From Bacteroidales bacterium (GTDB taxonomy: Bacteria > Bacteroidota > Bacteroidia > Bacteroidales > F082), in assembly GCA_015493215.1 (NCBI GenBank), contig WGDP01000019.1, positions 1 through 39,564 on the forward strand: a stretch of 39,564 nucleotides of DNA, given 5' to 3'. Position numbers and translations under genes: made by a program. A model generated the notes under the pieces. The model made no database searches. It was not told the origin of the DNA and saw only the letters and a program-made list of their open reading frames with translations. Of this stretch, positions 8,234 through 17,900 are shown piece after piece. Each line of letters opens with the position of its first letter. The stretch's first letter is position 1.

Positions 8234-8554
8234 ATGAAAGTATTAATAGCTGCAAAAAATGAAGGTTGGGATGCCATGGTAAGCGACCGTTTTGGCCGTG
8301 CACCGGGATTTTCGGTTTACGACAGCGATACCCAAAAATTAACCTGGCATTCCAATGCCGACAATCTGCAGGCTGAACATGGCGTGGGAATTCAAGCCGC
8401 TCAAATAGCTGCAAGCCATAAAGCCGAAGTGGTAATAACCGGTGGCAATTTCGGTCCAAAAGCTTCGGAGGTGTTGCAAAAAACCGGAGCCAGATTAATT
8501 GACTATGCCGGAAATATTACCGTAAAAGAGTCCATTGAAAAATACATTGGCTAA
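8234..8554 (+). CDS. NifB/NifX/NafY-type iron-molybdenum cluster-binding domain protein
   Basis: This 106-aa single-domain protein belongs to the dinitrogenase iron-molybdenum cofactor family. It has the family layout: an early SDRFGRAPGFSVYD segment (16-30), a central EHGVGIQAAQIAA helix and the glycine turn VVITGGNFGPKA. In nitrogen fixers such proteins carry FeMo-co precursors. Outside nif clusters, small relatives accompany Fe-S MinD ATPases, as here. No nif structural gene is present, so nitrogen fixation is not implied. A likely role is holding or delivering a metal cluster to or from the two upstream ATPases. It converges with the response regulator at 8620. Confidence 0.88.
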   Translation: MKVLIAAKNEGWDAMVSDRFGRAPGFSVYDSDTQKLTWHSNADNLQAEHGVGIQAAQIAASHKAEVVITGGNFGPKASEVLQKTGARLIDYAGNITVKESIEKYIG

Positions 8555-8619
8555 TTTTGAAAATAACCACTGTGTCTTATTGTTACGCTTGATGGGGTGA
8601 ATTGGCTGGTAGGAAAACA

Positions 8620-10038
8620 TTACTCCAGCCCAAATTTTTTCATCCTCCTGTTAAGTGCCTGCCAGGTAATGTTCAGCAGAGATGCTGCTTTGGCCTTGTT
8701 TCCTCCTGCTTTTTCCATGGCTTTAATAATCAGCCTTTTTTCGTTGGATTCAAGGTCGAAGTTTTCATCATCAGGGCTTGCGTTGGAGCCGGATGGTTCG
8801 GGTAATGGGGTTGTGCCTGCCGGAGTTTCAAAGGAGTTGTCGGTTTTCCGGCTTAGAGTAAAATGTTCGGGAAGCAGCGTGTTGCCTTCGCACATTATTA
8901 CTGCCCGTTGAATCATGTTTCTCAGCTCTCTGATATTTCCGGGGAAGTTATGCCGGCTAAGCAGATTTATGGCTTCCTGTGAGATTCCTTTTACATTATC
9001 GTTGTGTTTGGTTGCATACATTTTTAGAAAATAGTCGGTCAGAATCGGGACATCTTCCATGCGTTCTCTCAACGATGGCACTTCGATAACAAAAATACTG
9101 AGACGATGAAACAGGTCGAGGCGAAATTTGTTTTCTCGTGTCAACGACTCCAGATTCTTGTTTGAAGCGGCAATTACTCTCACGTCAACCGAAACGGTTT
9201 CGCGCGAGCCTACTTTGCTAACCTTACGTTCTTCCAATACGCGCAATAGTTTGGCCTGTTGCCCCATGGGCATATCCGATATTTCATCTAAAAACAGGGT
9301 GCCGCCATCGGCTATTTCGAACCAACCTTTTTTATCTTCGGTGGCACCTGTAAAGGCTCCTTTTTTATGGCCGAAAAATTCGCTTTCAAACAGGCTTTCG
9401 GGTATGGCTGAGCAGTTTACCGAGTAAAAGGTGTTTTTATTTCGTTCACTCATGTAATGAATTCCGTGGGCTACCAGCTCTTTGCCGGTACCGCTTTCGC
9501 CTAAAATTAAAACCGAAGTATCATCGGTATGAGCCACCTTTGCCATGAGGGCAGTAAGGTGTTTCATGGCCTTGCTTTTGCCCAACAGCTGACTGCCGAT
9601 ATTTTCAAGCAACTGCTTCGACAATCTGTCAAGTCCGGTTTCCATTGCTTTCAGTTTCCGGTTTAAATCGATAAATCGACGTGTGCGCGTAATGGCACTC
9701 TGTATGTCAACTAATCTGAAAGGCTTTGCAAAGTAGTCGGTGGCGCCCCTTCGCATGGCTTCAATAACGGTATTCATATCGCCATGGCCGCTAATCATTA
9801 TTACCTCAATATTTTGATTTTGAGCCTTTATTTTCTCCAGCACTTCGAGGCCGCTCATTTCAGGCAACCTTACATCCAGTATAACAATGTCAATATGATT
9901 ATCTTTTAAAAGGTTAAGTGCCTGCGAGGGCAGGGAGGCGGAAAACACCTTGTATTTTTTGTTTCTCAGAAATTCTTTTATTTCGTCAACTACCCTCGAT
10001 TCATCATCAACTATTAAAACACTAAGCTTACTTTCCAT
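8620..10038 (-). CDS. NtrC-family sigma-54-dependent response regulator
   Basis: This 472-aa transcription activator has a receiver domain (1-120) with phospho-acceptor D55 and the conserved K105. The AAA+ domain spans about 150-380, with Walker A GESGTGKE at 180-187, an intact GAFTGA sigma-54 contact loop at 227-232 and Walker B TLFLDE at 247-252. A Fis-type helix-turn-helix closes the protein (GGNKAKAASLLNITWQALNR). The intact GAFTGA loop indicates that it can drive RNA polymerase carrying sigma-54. It lies 10 nt downstream of the histidine kinase and is the last gene of the four-gene operon. I found no convincing -24/-12 site in the window, so its targets are unknown. Confidence 0.93.
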   Translation of the reverse strand: MESKLSVLIVDDESRVVDEIKEFLRNKKYKVFSASLPSQALNLLKDNHIDIVILDVRLPEMSGLEVLEKIKAQNQNIEVIMISGHGDMNTVIEAMRRGATDYFAKPFRLVDIQSAITRTRRFIDLNRKLKAMETGLDRLSKQLLENIGSQLLGKSKAMKHLTALMAKVAHTDDTSVLILGESGTGKELVAHGIHYMSERNKNTFYSVNCSAIPESLFESEFFGHKKGAFTGATEDKKGWFEIADGGTLFLDEISDMPMGQQAKLLRVLEERKVSKVGSRETVSVDVRVIAASNKNLESLTRENKFRLDLFHRLSIFVIEVPSLRERMEDVPILTDYFLKMYATKHNDNVKGISQEAINLLSRHNFPGNIRELRNMIQRAVIMCEGNTLLPEHFTLSRKTDNSFETPAGTTPLPEPSGSNASPDDENFDLESNEKRLIIKAMEKAGGNKAKAASLLNITWQALNRRMKKFGLE

Positions 10039-10048
10039 TTGTTTTGTT

Positions 10049-12280
10049 TTATATTATTGGTAATTCAACTGCCATAGTGGTTCCTTTTCCTGGAACACTT
10101 TGGGCAATAATTTTTCCGTTGGATTCTTTGATGATTCCATACGAAATGGATAGTCCGATACCGGTTCCCGATTCGGAATCCTTTGTCGAAAAGAAGGGGT
10201 CGAATATTTTACACAATACCTTCTCGTCCATTCCAATTCCGTTGTCTTCAACAACCATTATCATTGTTTTTTCTTTAGAATCCACTTTAATGGTAATTTT
10301 TTTCTGATAGTTACCATCATTTGTTAGCAGGGTAGCCTTTTTATTTACGGCATACCTTGCGTTGGACAACAGGTTAAGCAAAACCTGCTCAATACGATAA
10401 GGGTTGGCATGAATGGTTAGTTGATTGTTGCCGGGGATTAGGTTAAGCAATATATTTTCGCTTTTGAACTGATTGGAAATAAGTGAGACAGCATTTTCGA
10501 TTATCTTTTGAATATTGACATCTTCCTTTTGGATGTTTTGCTGGTCGCGCGAAAAAACCCTGACATGATTAATGATGTTTCGGATACGTTCGATATCATT
10601 AAAAAAAACTTCCAGCTTGGATGTTAGGTAATCGTCGGTTAACTCATTTTCGTTCAGCTTGTAAAGTATATTATCAAGGCCCATCGACAGTCCGCCTAAC
10701 GGTTGGTTTATTTCGTGTGCCAAGCCTGCAGCAAGCTCTCCCATCGACTCAAGTTTTGATTTTTGGATAAGCAGTTGTTGTTGTTGTTCAACCTTGTGAA
10801 CCTCTTCCTGAACTCTGTTTTCAAGGTGAAGGTTTAATGTGTTAAGCTCTTCTATCGCTTTTTTACGCAATGTGATATCGGAGATGAAAATTAAAAATGC
10901 ACGATCGCTGTCCCACGAAATTTCGGTGGGTTTTAGTTCAAGCCAGTGTTTTTGTTTGTTTTTATTATGGGTAATTACCACATCGACGGTAGCAGATTCT
11001 GAGCCGTTATGTTCCATTAATAAAACGGGTTTTGCGCGGTCACGAAAATCCTTATCGATAAAGTTACAGAAGGGCAGCCCTATTATTTGGCGTGGCATTA
11101 AACCGAGGATGTCAATCATGCGCGGGTTAAGCATAATTATTTTGCCTTGTTTATCGGTAAGCAAGATGCCATCGTTGGCATTTTCAAAAATAAGCCTGTA
11201 CTTTTCTTCACTTTCGCGCAGCAAAATTTCAGCTCTTTTGCGTTCGGAAACTTCTATTTCAAGTTCTTTGGTTCGTTCCTTGACCCGGTTTTCCAAATCG
11301 GCGTTGAGTGAAATTAGTTGATATTCTACTTTTTTGCGATAAAAGGCGGCCCCAATGTTTGCTGCCACAAGCCGGAGGGCATTTTTTTCCACTTCCGACC
11401 ACTGCCTTATTTGTTCGCATTCATCCAAACCGATAAAACCCCACCATTCATCTTCAACAAAAATGGGAATTACCAATAGTGATTTGATATCCTGTTCTTC
11501 AAGTATTTGTTTTTCAATATCAGGAAAGTCTGTTTCAACGTTTCCGGAAACCAAATTGTCGGATTGTAAAATAGAGATCCATCTTTTAATAGCCTCTGAG
11601 TCAACCGGTAAATTTTTGAGAGACTTGTTGTTCAATTGGCTTGATATGCCGTTTGACACCCACTCATACACCTGGCTGACAACCGTTTTATTGTTGTAGC
11701 TGTGTTTTTTAAAAATATACAATCGGGAAGCTTGTGTAGATTTTCCCAACAACTTTAGTGCGTAGTTGATGTTGTCATCCGAAATACCCTGCTGAAAAAA
11801 CAGTGCCGTTATTTCGCTAAGTACCTGCAAGATGGTATCACTTTTCTCTCTCGCGGCTTCCGCTTTTCTTCTCAGCAGTTCTTCTTCCTTAATTTTTCGT
11901 TCCAGTACAATTTCGTGTATCTGCTCTTTCAGAAGTTTTGCAAGCTTCTCGCTGTCAATGGGCTTTGTTAAAAATCCCTTAACGCCGGTTTCAATGGCCT
12001 GAATAAAATATTTTGCATCCACAAAAGCCGACATCATTATTACACGGGTGTTTTTATCGGTACGTCTTATTTTACGTACCATATCAATACCATTGATAAC
12101 CGGTATTTTGATGTCGGTAATGATAAGATCGGGAGCCGAAGACTTATATTTTAAAAAGCCCTCTTCGCCATCGGTTGCAACCAGTACATTTCTGGCCTGT
12201 TTGGAAATGATTTTTTTATATACAGCCCTTAAGATGTCGTCGCTTTCAACAAGAAGTACAGTTATGTTTTCAATATTCAT
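10049..12280 (-). CDS. Receiver-GAF-PAS sensor histidine kinase
   Basis: This 743-aa kinase has no evident transmembrane segment, so it is probably cytoplasmic. An N-terminal receiver (about 1-120) has D56 and K106. A coiled linker follows, then a GAF domain (about 150-315, with SLLVIPIFVEDEWWGFIGLDE), a second coiled coil and a PAS domain (about 355-475, with YRLIFENANDGILLTD). The dimerisation/phospho-acceptor domain carries H522 in GLAHEINQPLGG, and the ATPase domain has N, G1 (VEDNGIGMDE), F (FDPFFSTK) and G2 (GTGIGLSISYGI) boxes. A receiver ahead of the sensor domains suggests that an upstream phosphorelay modulates it. The ATG at 12280 is chosen over a TTG two codons upstream. Its partner is the NtrC-type regulator 10 nt downstream. 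Confidence 0.92.
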   Translation of the reverse strand: MNIENITVLLVESDDILRAVYKKIISKQARNVLVATDGEEGFLKYKSSAPDLIITDIKIPVINGIDMVRKIRRTDKNTRVIMMSAFVDAKYFIQAIETGVKGFLTKPIDSEKLAKLLKEQIHEIVLERKIKEEELLRRKAEAAREKSDTILQVLSEITALFFQQGISDDNINYALKLLGKSTQASRLYIFKKHSYNNKTVVSQVYEWVSNGISSQLNNKSLKNLPVDSEAIKRWISILQSDNLVSGNVETDFPDIEKQILEEQDIKSLLVIPIFVEDEWWGFIGLDECEQIRQWSEVEKNALRLVAANIGAAFYRKKVEYQLISLNADLENRVKERTKELEIEVSERKRAEILLRESEEKYRLIFENANDGILLTDKQGKIIMLNPRMIDILGLMPRQIIGLPFCNFIDKDFRDRAKPVLLMEHNGSESATVDVVITHNKNKQKHWLELKPTEISWDSDRAFLIFISDITLRKKAIEELNTLNLHLENRVQEEVHKVEQQQQLLIQKSKLESMGELAAGLAHEINQPLGGLSMGLDNILYKLNENELTDDYLTSKLEVFFNDIERIRNIINHVRVFSRDQQNIQKEDVNIQKIIENAVSLISNQFKSENILLNLIPGNNQLTIHANPYRIEQVLLNLLSNARYAVNKKATLLTNDGNYQKKITIKVDSKEKTMIMVVEDNGIGMDEKVLCKIFDPFFSTKDSESGTGIGLSISYGIIKESNGKIIAQSVPGKGTTMAVELPII

Positions 12281-12292
12281 TTTCAATAGTAA

Positions 12293-13534
12293 TTAGTGCG
12301 TGTCCCGATATTTCTTTTCACCGGCGAAGATATGAACTTCCAAATGATTTTCAAAAGGAACCAATGGGCACGACCATCTGTCGGCATATGCACAATAGGG
12401 ATTGTAAGCTTTGTTGAAATCAAGATATACGGAATCGGAGCGGGGTATTTTGATGTCTAAATACCGGCCTGCGCCATAACTGGTTTTGCCACAGGTTTTG
12501 TCGCGAAATGGCAGAAACAGCAGCTTGCCATATTCGGGATCGTTCATATAATCAACATTTTGATATACCGTAAGTTGCTGAGCAGTATCGCTGACTGTAA
12601 AATATAAATGGCCGTAAACCCTGTAGTTTGGTTTTCGCGCAGTGTTGGTAGCCATGCCAAAAACAGCACCGGTGGTATCGATTTTAAATTTTGCTTTTAT
12701 TTTATATTTAGGGTTAACGGGATAAAAATAAGGGTCATGGTAGGCCGTATTAAAATGAATGCTGTCCAATGGTGTTTCGTCAGGATTGGCAAATTCGGCA
12801 ATGGCCTTGGCACGAAAGGTTTCGATGGAGTCGATATATTTTCCAAGTTCAATCTTTTTTTCATAAGTATTTAAATCCGGATGAAAAAAGAGACGCACAA
12901 ACAGATAAGCCATAAACTCGTTGCTTACATTTCGAAAACCTCTGCTGTTTCTCCACCAGTGAACAGGATCGAACGAGAGGTCCGAATCGGCATAGATGCC
13001 TATATTATAGTCATCGCCAAATGCTTTTTCAAACATCAGCCGGCTTCGTCGCGAATGTACTCCCACCGAATAAATGTTAAAAGATTTATCCCATTGAGGA
13101 TGTGCGTCAAATAATTCGCGGGTAACCACTGCCGTGGAGTAAGTGCGGTCGCGAAGTATGCTCGATGGGATAGGGGCAAGGTAGATGGTGTCGCGGAACC
13201 CCATTTTTTTAATGACAGCAGCCGTTGCTTCGGCAACATTATGATAGTTTGATATGGGCTGCCATTGCAGAATGGGGATGCCTGTTACAATCATATTTTC
13301 GTAGTGGTCATCTCTGAAAAGTTTGATGGCTTTTTTTATCGAATAATCCGGAATCCATCCTTCAATAACCATTGTTTTAGATTTAACAGGGTCGTTAACC
13401 GTTAAAAACCGGTAGATGTTTTGAAAAAGAAAGGGTATGGCAACCAACAGTATTGCCACAATAATCAACCAACCTAAAAAGGTAGGTTTTCGGCACGTTT
13501 GTTTTTTAAACAGTATAATGTGTTTTTTTTGCAT
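12293..13534 (-). CDS. Membrane-anchored DUF218-DUF1684 fusion protein
   Basis: This 413-aa protein has one transmembrane helix (about 19-42) followed by what should be a periplasmic part. Residues about 50-230 resemble the DUF218 (YdcF/SanA/ElyC-like) fold: MVIEGWIPDYSIKKAIKLF, then YENMIVTG, then RTYSTAVVTRELF. Residues about 235-405 are DUF1684: AYHDPYFYPVNPKY, then LLFLPFRDKTCGKTSYGAGRY, FNKAYNPYCAY and the CPLVPFENHLEVHIFAGE ending. DUF218 proteins are tied to envelope polysaccharide or peptidoglycan homeostasis in E. coli; DUF1684 has no agreed function that I know of. It lies 9 nt after the barrel gene and 12 nt before the kinase, inside the same operon. The product's activity is unknown. 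Confidence 0.85.
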   Translation of the reverse strand: MQKKHIILFKKQTCRKPTFLGWLIIVAILLVAIPFLFQNIYRFLTVNDPVKSKTMVIEGWIPDYSIKKAIKLFRDDHYENMIVTGIPILQWQPISNYHNVAEATAAVIKKMGFRDTIYLAPIPSSILRDRTYSTAVVTRELFDAHPQWDKSFNIYSVGVHSRRSRLMFEKAFGDDYNIGIYADSDLSFDPVHWWRNSRGFRNVSNEFMAYLFVRLFFHPDLNTYEKKIELGKYIDSIETFRAKAIAEFANPDETPLDSIHFNTAYHDPYFYPVNPKYKIKAKFKIDTTGAVFGMATNTARKPNYRVYGHLYFTVSDTAQQLTVYQNVDYMNDPEYGKLLFLPFRDKTCGKTSYGAGRYLDIKIPRSDSVYLDFNKAYNPYCAYADRWSCPLVPFENHLEVHIFAGEKKYRDTH

Positions 13535-13543
13535 ATTCGGTTT

Positions 13544-14710
13544 TTAAAAAGCCTCGCCAAAGCCAAAAAGGAAAAAAGTCTGGTCTTTCGATAAGGCATA
13601 GTCCAAACGTATATTGGCTTTGTGTACCGGATCCACAAGCAATCGTAATCCGGCTCCCACCGACCACTTTATACCCTTAAAAGTATAGCCGTTAAATGCC
13701 GGAGCAACTTCTCCCAGTCCTCCAAACGCCACACCCGATAATATCCAATAAATGGGAAACCTAAACTCCGTTTGTACTATGGACATCAGCTTATCGCGAT
13801 ACCTGCCGAGATAAATTCCCCTCATTTTTTCGCTTCCGCCCATCAGTGCCAACGATTGAATTGGTACATCTCCAAAATTTATTTCGCTGTAAAACTGAGC
13901 GGCCAATGTCATTTTTTCCGACAATGGAAAATATTTCCGGTAGTCGATTAGCAGGTAACTGTACTTAAATTTACTTTTGAAAGCCTGTGTGAACATTACA
14001 AAATTGGCTAAAAAGTAACTTCCCGTGTGGGCATTTATGGTATTGTCGCGGGCTTCGTTGTAAAGCATCACCCCTAATCCCGACTGAACACCTTCGTTGG
14101 ACGATAAAGCGGTGTCGTTTTGATAGGCTAAAGAATCGTCTTGATGCGCATAGGCAACTTCCGTGTAATTTTTGTAACTGTATATTATTCCGGTATATAG
14201 CTTGTTATATACCCTATAACCCAACGCATCCAAAAATGAAATTTCTTTAAAAGAAACGAGGCTTTGATTGGATAGTTTGGTGTCGTTACCAACTCCGTAA
14301 TAAAAGGATGGGAAGCTTAAAATAATAAACTGTGAGTAATTGCGCCAGCCGCTTTCGCCAAAAAACAAATCGGAGTTTACAACAAATTTATATTGATTGT
14401 TTAACGTATAGTAGGCCAGTCCTGTTAAGGTGGAGGAGGGGATATCCGGGTTGCTTTGATCGTTGGTGCCAAGTTTAAACGAGTTGAATTTTGTAAGGCC
14501 AAACAACCAGTTGGTTTCGGTGTTATACGAAACAATGGGCAACGGAAACCATTTTACAATCCATACCATTTTATCGTTAATCTTATCAAAAGTGGTTTTC
14601 TTTTTGGTAGTGCTATCGGCCTGCTGCTGCGAAAATGCTGACGCAGATAAGCCAATTAGCAATATAACTACCAGAAACTTAGTCGCTTTAATAAAGAAAC
14701 GATTGACCAT
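13544..14710 (-). CDS. Omp85/BamA-like outer-membrane beta-barrel protein
   Basis: This 388-aa exported protein has a signal peptide (about 1-28, hydrophobic FLVVILLIGLSASAFS before QQQ). The rest is rich in alternating beta strands. Its barrel carries MGGSEKMRGIYLGRYRDK, which corresponds to the L6-loop (V/I)RGF/Y motif of the Omp85 superfamily, and the last residue is phenylalanine, the usual barrel-insertion signal. No POTRA domains are visible, so it is closer to short surface-antigen/patatin-associated barrels than to BamA itself. It is the first gene of the four-gene minus-strand operon. A -7 box lies at 14734-14741. Confidence 0.85.
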   Translation of the reverse strand: MVNRFFIKATKFLVVILLIGLSASAFSQQQADSTTKKKTTFDKINDKMVWIVKWFPLPIVSYNTETNWLFGLTKFNSFKLGTNDQSNPDIPSSTLTGLAYYTLNNQYKFVVNSDLFFGESGWRNYSQFIILSFPSFYYGVGNDTKLSNQSLVSFKEISFLDALGYRVYNKLYTGIIYSYKNYTEVAYAHQDDSLAYQNDTALSSNEGVQSGLGVMLYNEARDNTINAHTGSYFLANFVMFTQAFKSKFKYSYLLIDYRKYFPLSEKMTLAAQFYSEINFGDVPIQSLALMGGSEKMRGIYLGRYRDKLMSIVQTEFRFPIYWILSGVAFGGLGEVAPAFNGYTFKGIKWSVGAGLRLLVDPVHKANIRLDYALSKDQTFFLFGFGEAF

Positions 14711-14733
14711 TTTTAAGATTTTATTGTACTGTT

Positions 14734-14741
14734 CAAAGATA
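14734..14741 (-). promoter_or_regulatory. Putative -7 box of the barrel/DUF218-DUF1684/kinase/regulator operon
   Basis: The minus strand reads TATCTTTG, a full TAnnTTTG match, 23 nt before the barrel start codon. No TTG at the proper -33 spacing was seen, so an activator or a weaker -33 element is possible. Confidence 0.4.
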
Positions 14742-14926
14742 GTAAAGAAATTTAATGGCTGCTTATAAATCCTAACAAGCTTCTTGTAAGTCCTGTATGA
14801 AACAATATGAAAGTGTATTTCATTTAGTTTTGTGCTCCATCACGCATCGGTCAATACTAAATATTTGCTATCTTGCGTTGTTAATATGAAACACCTCTAC
14901 TTTACAAATCCGTTAATTTGTTTATT

Positions 14927-17900
14927 ATGAAATTAAACACAATCCTAAAAGGAATTGCGCTGCCCCTTATTGTAATGCTTGTCCTTTCATGTCAAAACAA
15001 AAATAAGCAACAACAAAATAGTAAGTTGGTGATTACCAACAATCAAACTGACAGAATCAGTGCCGATGCGCCGGTTACAATCATGTTTTTGGAAGCCCCT
15101 GAACTTTTTAAAAACTTATCTGCTTCCGAAAAAAAAGAGGTGGTTGAGTTGCAACCGCATGTGGATGGCAAAACTTTTCTGGTTGAAGCAAAGCAGATTG
15201 TGTTTCAGCCTGATACGCCCTTAAAATATGGTAAGGAGTACAAGGTAATAGTACATCTCAACAAGCTGTTTCGCCATCCTGATATTGACCGCTATTCATT
15301 CACCATAAAGGTTGACCCCCTTCAGATTAACCTGTTTTTCGATAACCTTGTTATCAAAAGCAGCACCTCAAAATACTCCACTCTTACAGGACATCTGTTG
15401 ACATCGGGAAGGCTTTTGGCGGATGACATAAAAAGTAATTTTACAGCAATGCTAGGCCATAAGTTGCTGCCTGTTATGGTTGAAAAGGAGGCAGACAACT
15501 CCTCTTTTCGGTTTGTTATCGACAGCATCACCCGGACTGCCAACGAGCAAACCCTTACGGTTGAATTAAACAGAAAGCAGCTTGGTGGCGATGGCACCGG
15601 AAAATACGAATATACAATTCCTGCTGCCGGCCTGTTTTCGTTTACCAAATTTGATGTCAAAAAACAACCGGAACCCCATGTGTTACTTACCTTTTCCGAT
15701 GTGTTGGCATCGGGACAAGACCTCAACGGTTTGGTTTATTTTGAAGATGGAACAGGCGTAAAGCTTTATGTAAAAGGCAATCAGCTGATGGTGTATCCTC
15801 AAAAGACTTTGAAAGGAACGCACACCTTAATCATTGATAAAGCGGTAAAAAGTGCCGGCAACAACCCCTTAAACAAACAATATACTTTAAAGCCTGTTTT
15901 TCAGCAGGCAGCGCCGGAAGTAAGGTTTATCGGCAATGGCAACATTTTGCCGGGAACCGATAAATGGCTTATTCCCTTTGAAGCCATCAATTTGAAGGCT
16001 GTTGATGTGGTTGTGTTTAAAGTTTACAGCAACAACATCAAACAATTTTTACAAGACAACGAGCTTGGCAGCCGGGGATGGTCGATGAATCGGGTGGGCG
16101 AATATGTACATCATCAAAAAATTAACCTTGAAAAGGAGGGCAGCAAGTCCGATAACAAATGGAAAAGTTATGCCATCGACCTGAGTAAAATGGTAAAAAC
16201 AGAGCCGGGTGCCGTTTATCGAATCGGCTTTAGGTTTAAACCGGAGTATGCGATGCTTGAGTGTGCAAAAAACAAACTCAACAAAAACCCTGATTTTGAT
16301 TCCACCGGATACTTTTATTACGACTATTACCGGCCTTACGACTTTTCGTGGAGTAAAAAAGATGATCCTTGTGATGTGTCGTATTACAATTCCGATAATT
16401 TTCCCGAAAGAAACTTTTTGGCGAGCAACATCGGCCTGACGGTTAAAAACAGCACTCAGGACAATTATACAGTTTTTGCCCGTAATTTGCTTACCGCCGA
16501 ACCGTTGAACGGCGTAAAGATTCAGTTTTTTTCGTTTCAAAATCAATTACTTGGCGAGGTAACAACCAACACCAAAGGGGAGGCTGAGGTAACCCTGAAA
16601 AAAGAGCCGTTTGTGATAGTGGCACAATGGAAAAAACAGTTTGGGTACTTAAAGCTTAGTGGCGGAAATACCTTGTCGTACAGTAAGTTTAAGGTAAATG
16701 GTGCGCGCAACGAAAAGGGTATTAAAGGAGTTATTTTTGGCGAACGCGGTGTATGGCGGCCTGGTGACACGCTGCATTTAACGTTTGTTTTGCAGGATTT
16801 GGAACAGGTGCTTCCTGCCGGCCATCCGGTTTCGATGGAGGTGCGTGATGTTCGCGACCGGAAAGTTTACAGCGAAGTAAGCACAAACGGCATCAATGGT
16901 TTTTATCTGTTTAATGTGCCAACTTCACCCGATGCACCTACAGGCATCTGGCGGGCGAAAGTTCAAATAGGTAACAACTATTTCGTAAAAAACCTGAGGA
17001 TTGAAACCATCCTTCCCAACAGGCTAAAAATAAAAATGACTGCCGATGGCGACTCTTTCCACAGAGGACAAAAAGGAAGACTGAACATTGAATCGCAATG
17101 GTTGCATGGCGGCGAGGCTTCCGGTTTGAAAGCATCGGTTACCGAAAGCATTGCCACCGCACATACTAAGTTTGATAAATATCCCGAATTTATTTTCGAC
17201 GATCCTGCCAACCGCTTTTATCCCGACGAGCAATCGGTTTTTGATGGCAAACTCAGCGATAAGGGAAAAGCGGAAGTAAATGTGATGCTGCCCGATAACA
17301 GCAACCTGCCCGGCATGCTGAACCTTACTTTTGTAACCAAGGTGTTTGAGCCGGGCGGGCGCTTTAGCATCGACCAAAAAAGTTTTAAATACACCACTTA
17401 CAACCAATATGTGGGCATTAAGCCTCCTGAAAAGGGTAACTCCTATGCCTATGAAACCGATAAAAATCAACAGTTTGAAGTGGTTACGGTGGACGATTAC
17501 GGTAATCCGGTTTCGGTACAAAAGCTTAAAGTGGAAGTCTATTTGCTGAACTGGAGCTGGTGGTACAACAGCAACAGCAGTAACCTGGCCAACTACATCA
17601 GTCAACACTATTTCGACAGGGTTGTTTCAAAAACAATCAGTACAAAAAATGGCAAGGGTGCTTTTTCGTTTAAAATCAAGTATCCCAATTGGGGGAACTA
17701 TTACGTGAGGGTTACCGATGAAGACGGCGGGCATAGTGCCGGAATGATGATGTACATCGACTGGCCGTCATCCTATTCGCGTGGCAACCGCAAGTCGCCG
17801 GGCGATGCTGCTTTACTGAGCCTGACTGCCGATAAAAAGAGCTATAACATTGGCGATACAGCCATTGTAAGTTTTCCGGGTGCTGCCAATGCTAAAGCCT

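Noticed and set aside
8234-8554. NifX-like gene taken as a sign of nitrogen fixation
   Set aside because: No nifHDKENB gene is in the window, and stand-alone members of this domain family occur widely in anaerobes that do not fix nitrogen.
17024-17608. A 194-codon minus-strand open frame inside the alpha-2-macroglobulin gene
   Set aside because: It is fully antisense to a well-supported coding region and shows no motif or start context of its own.
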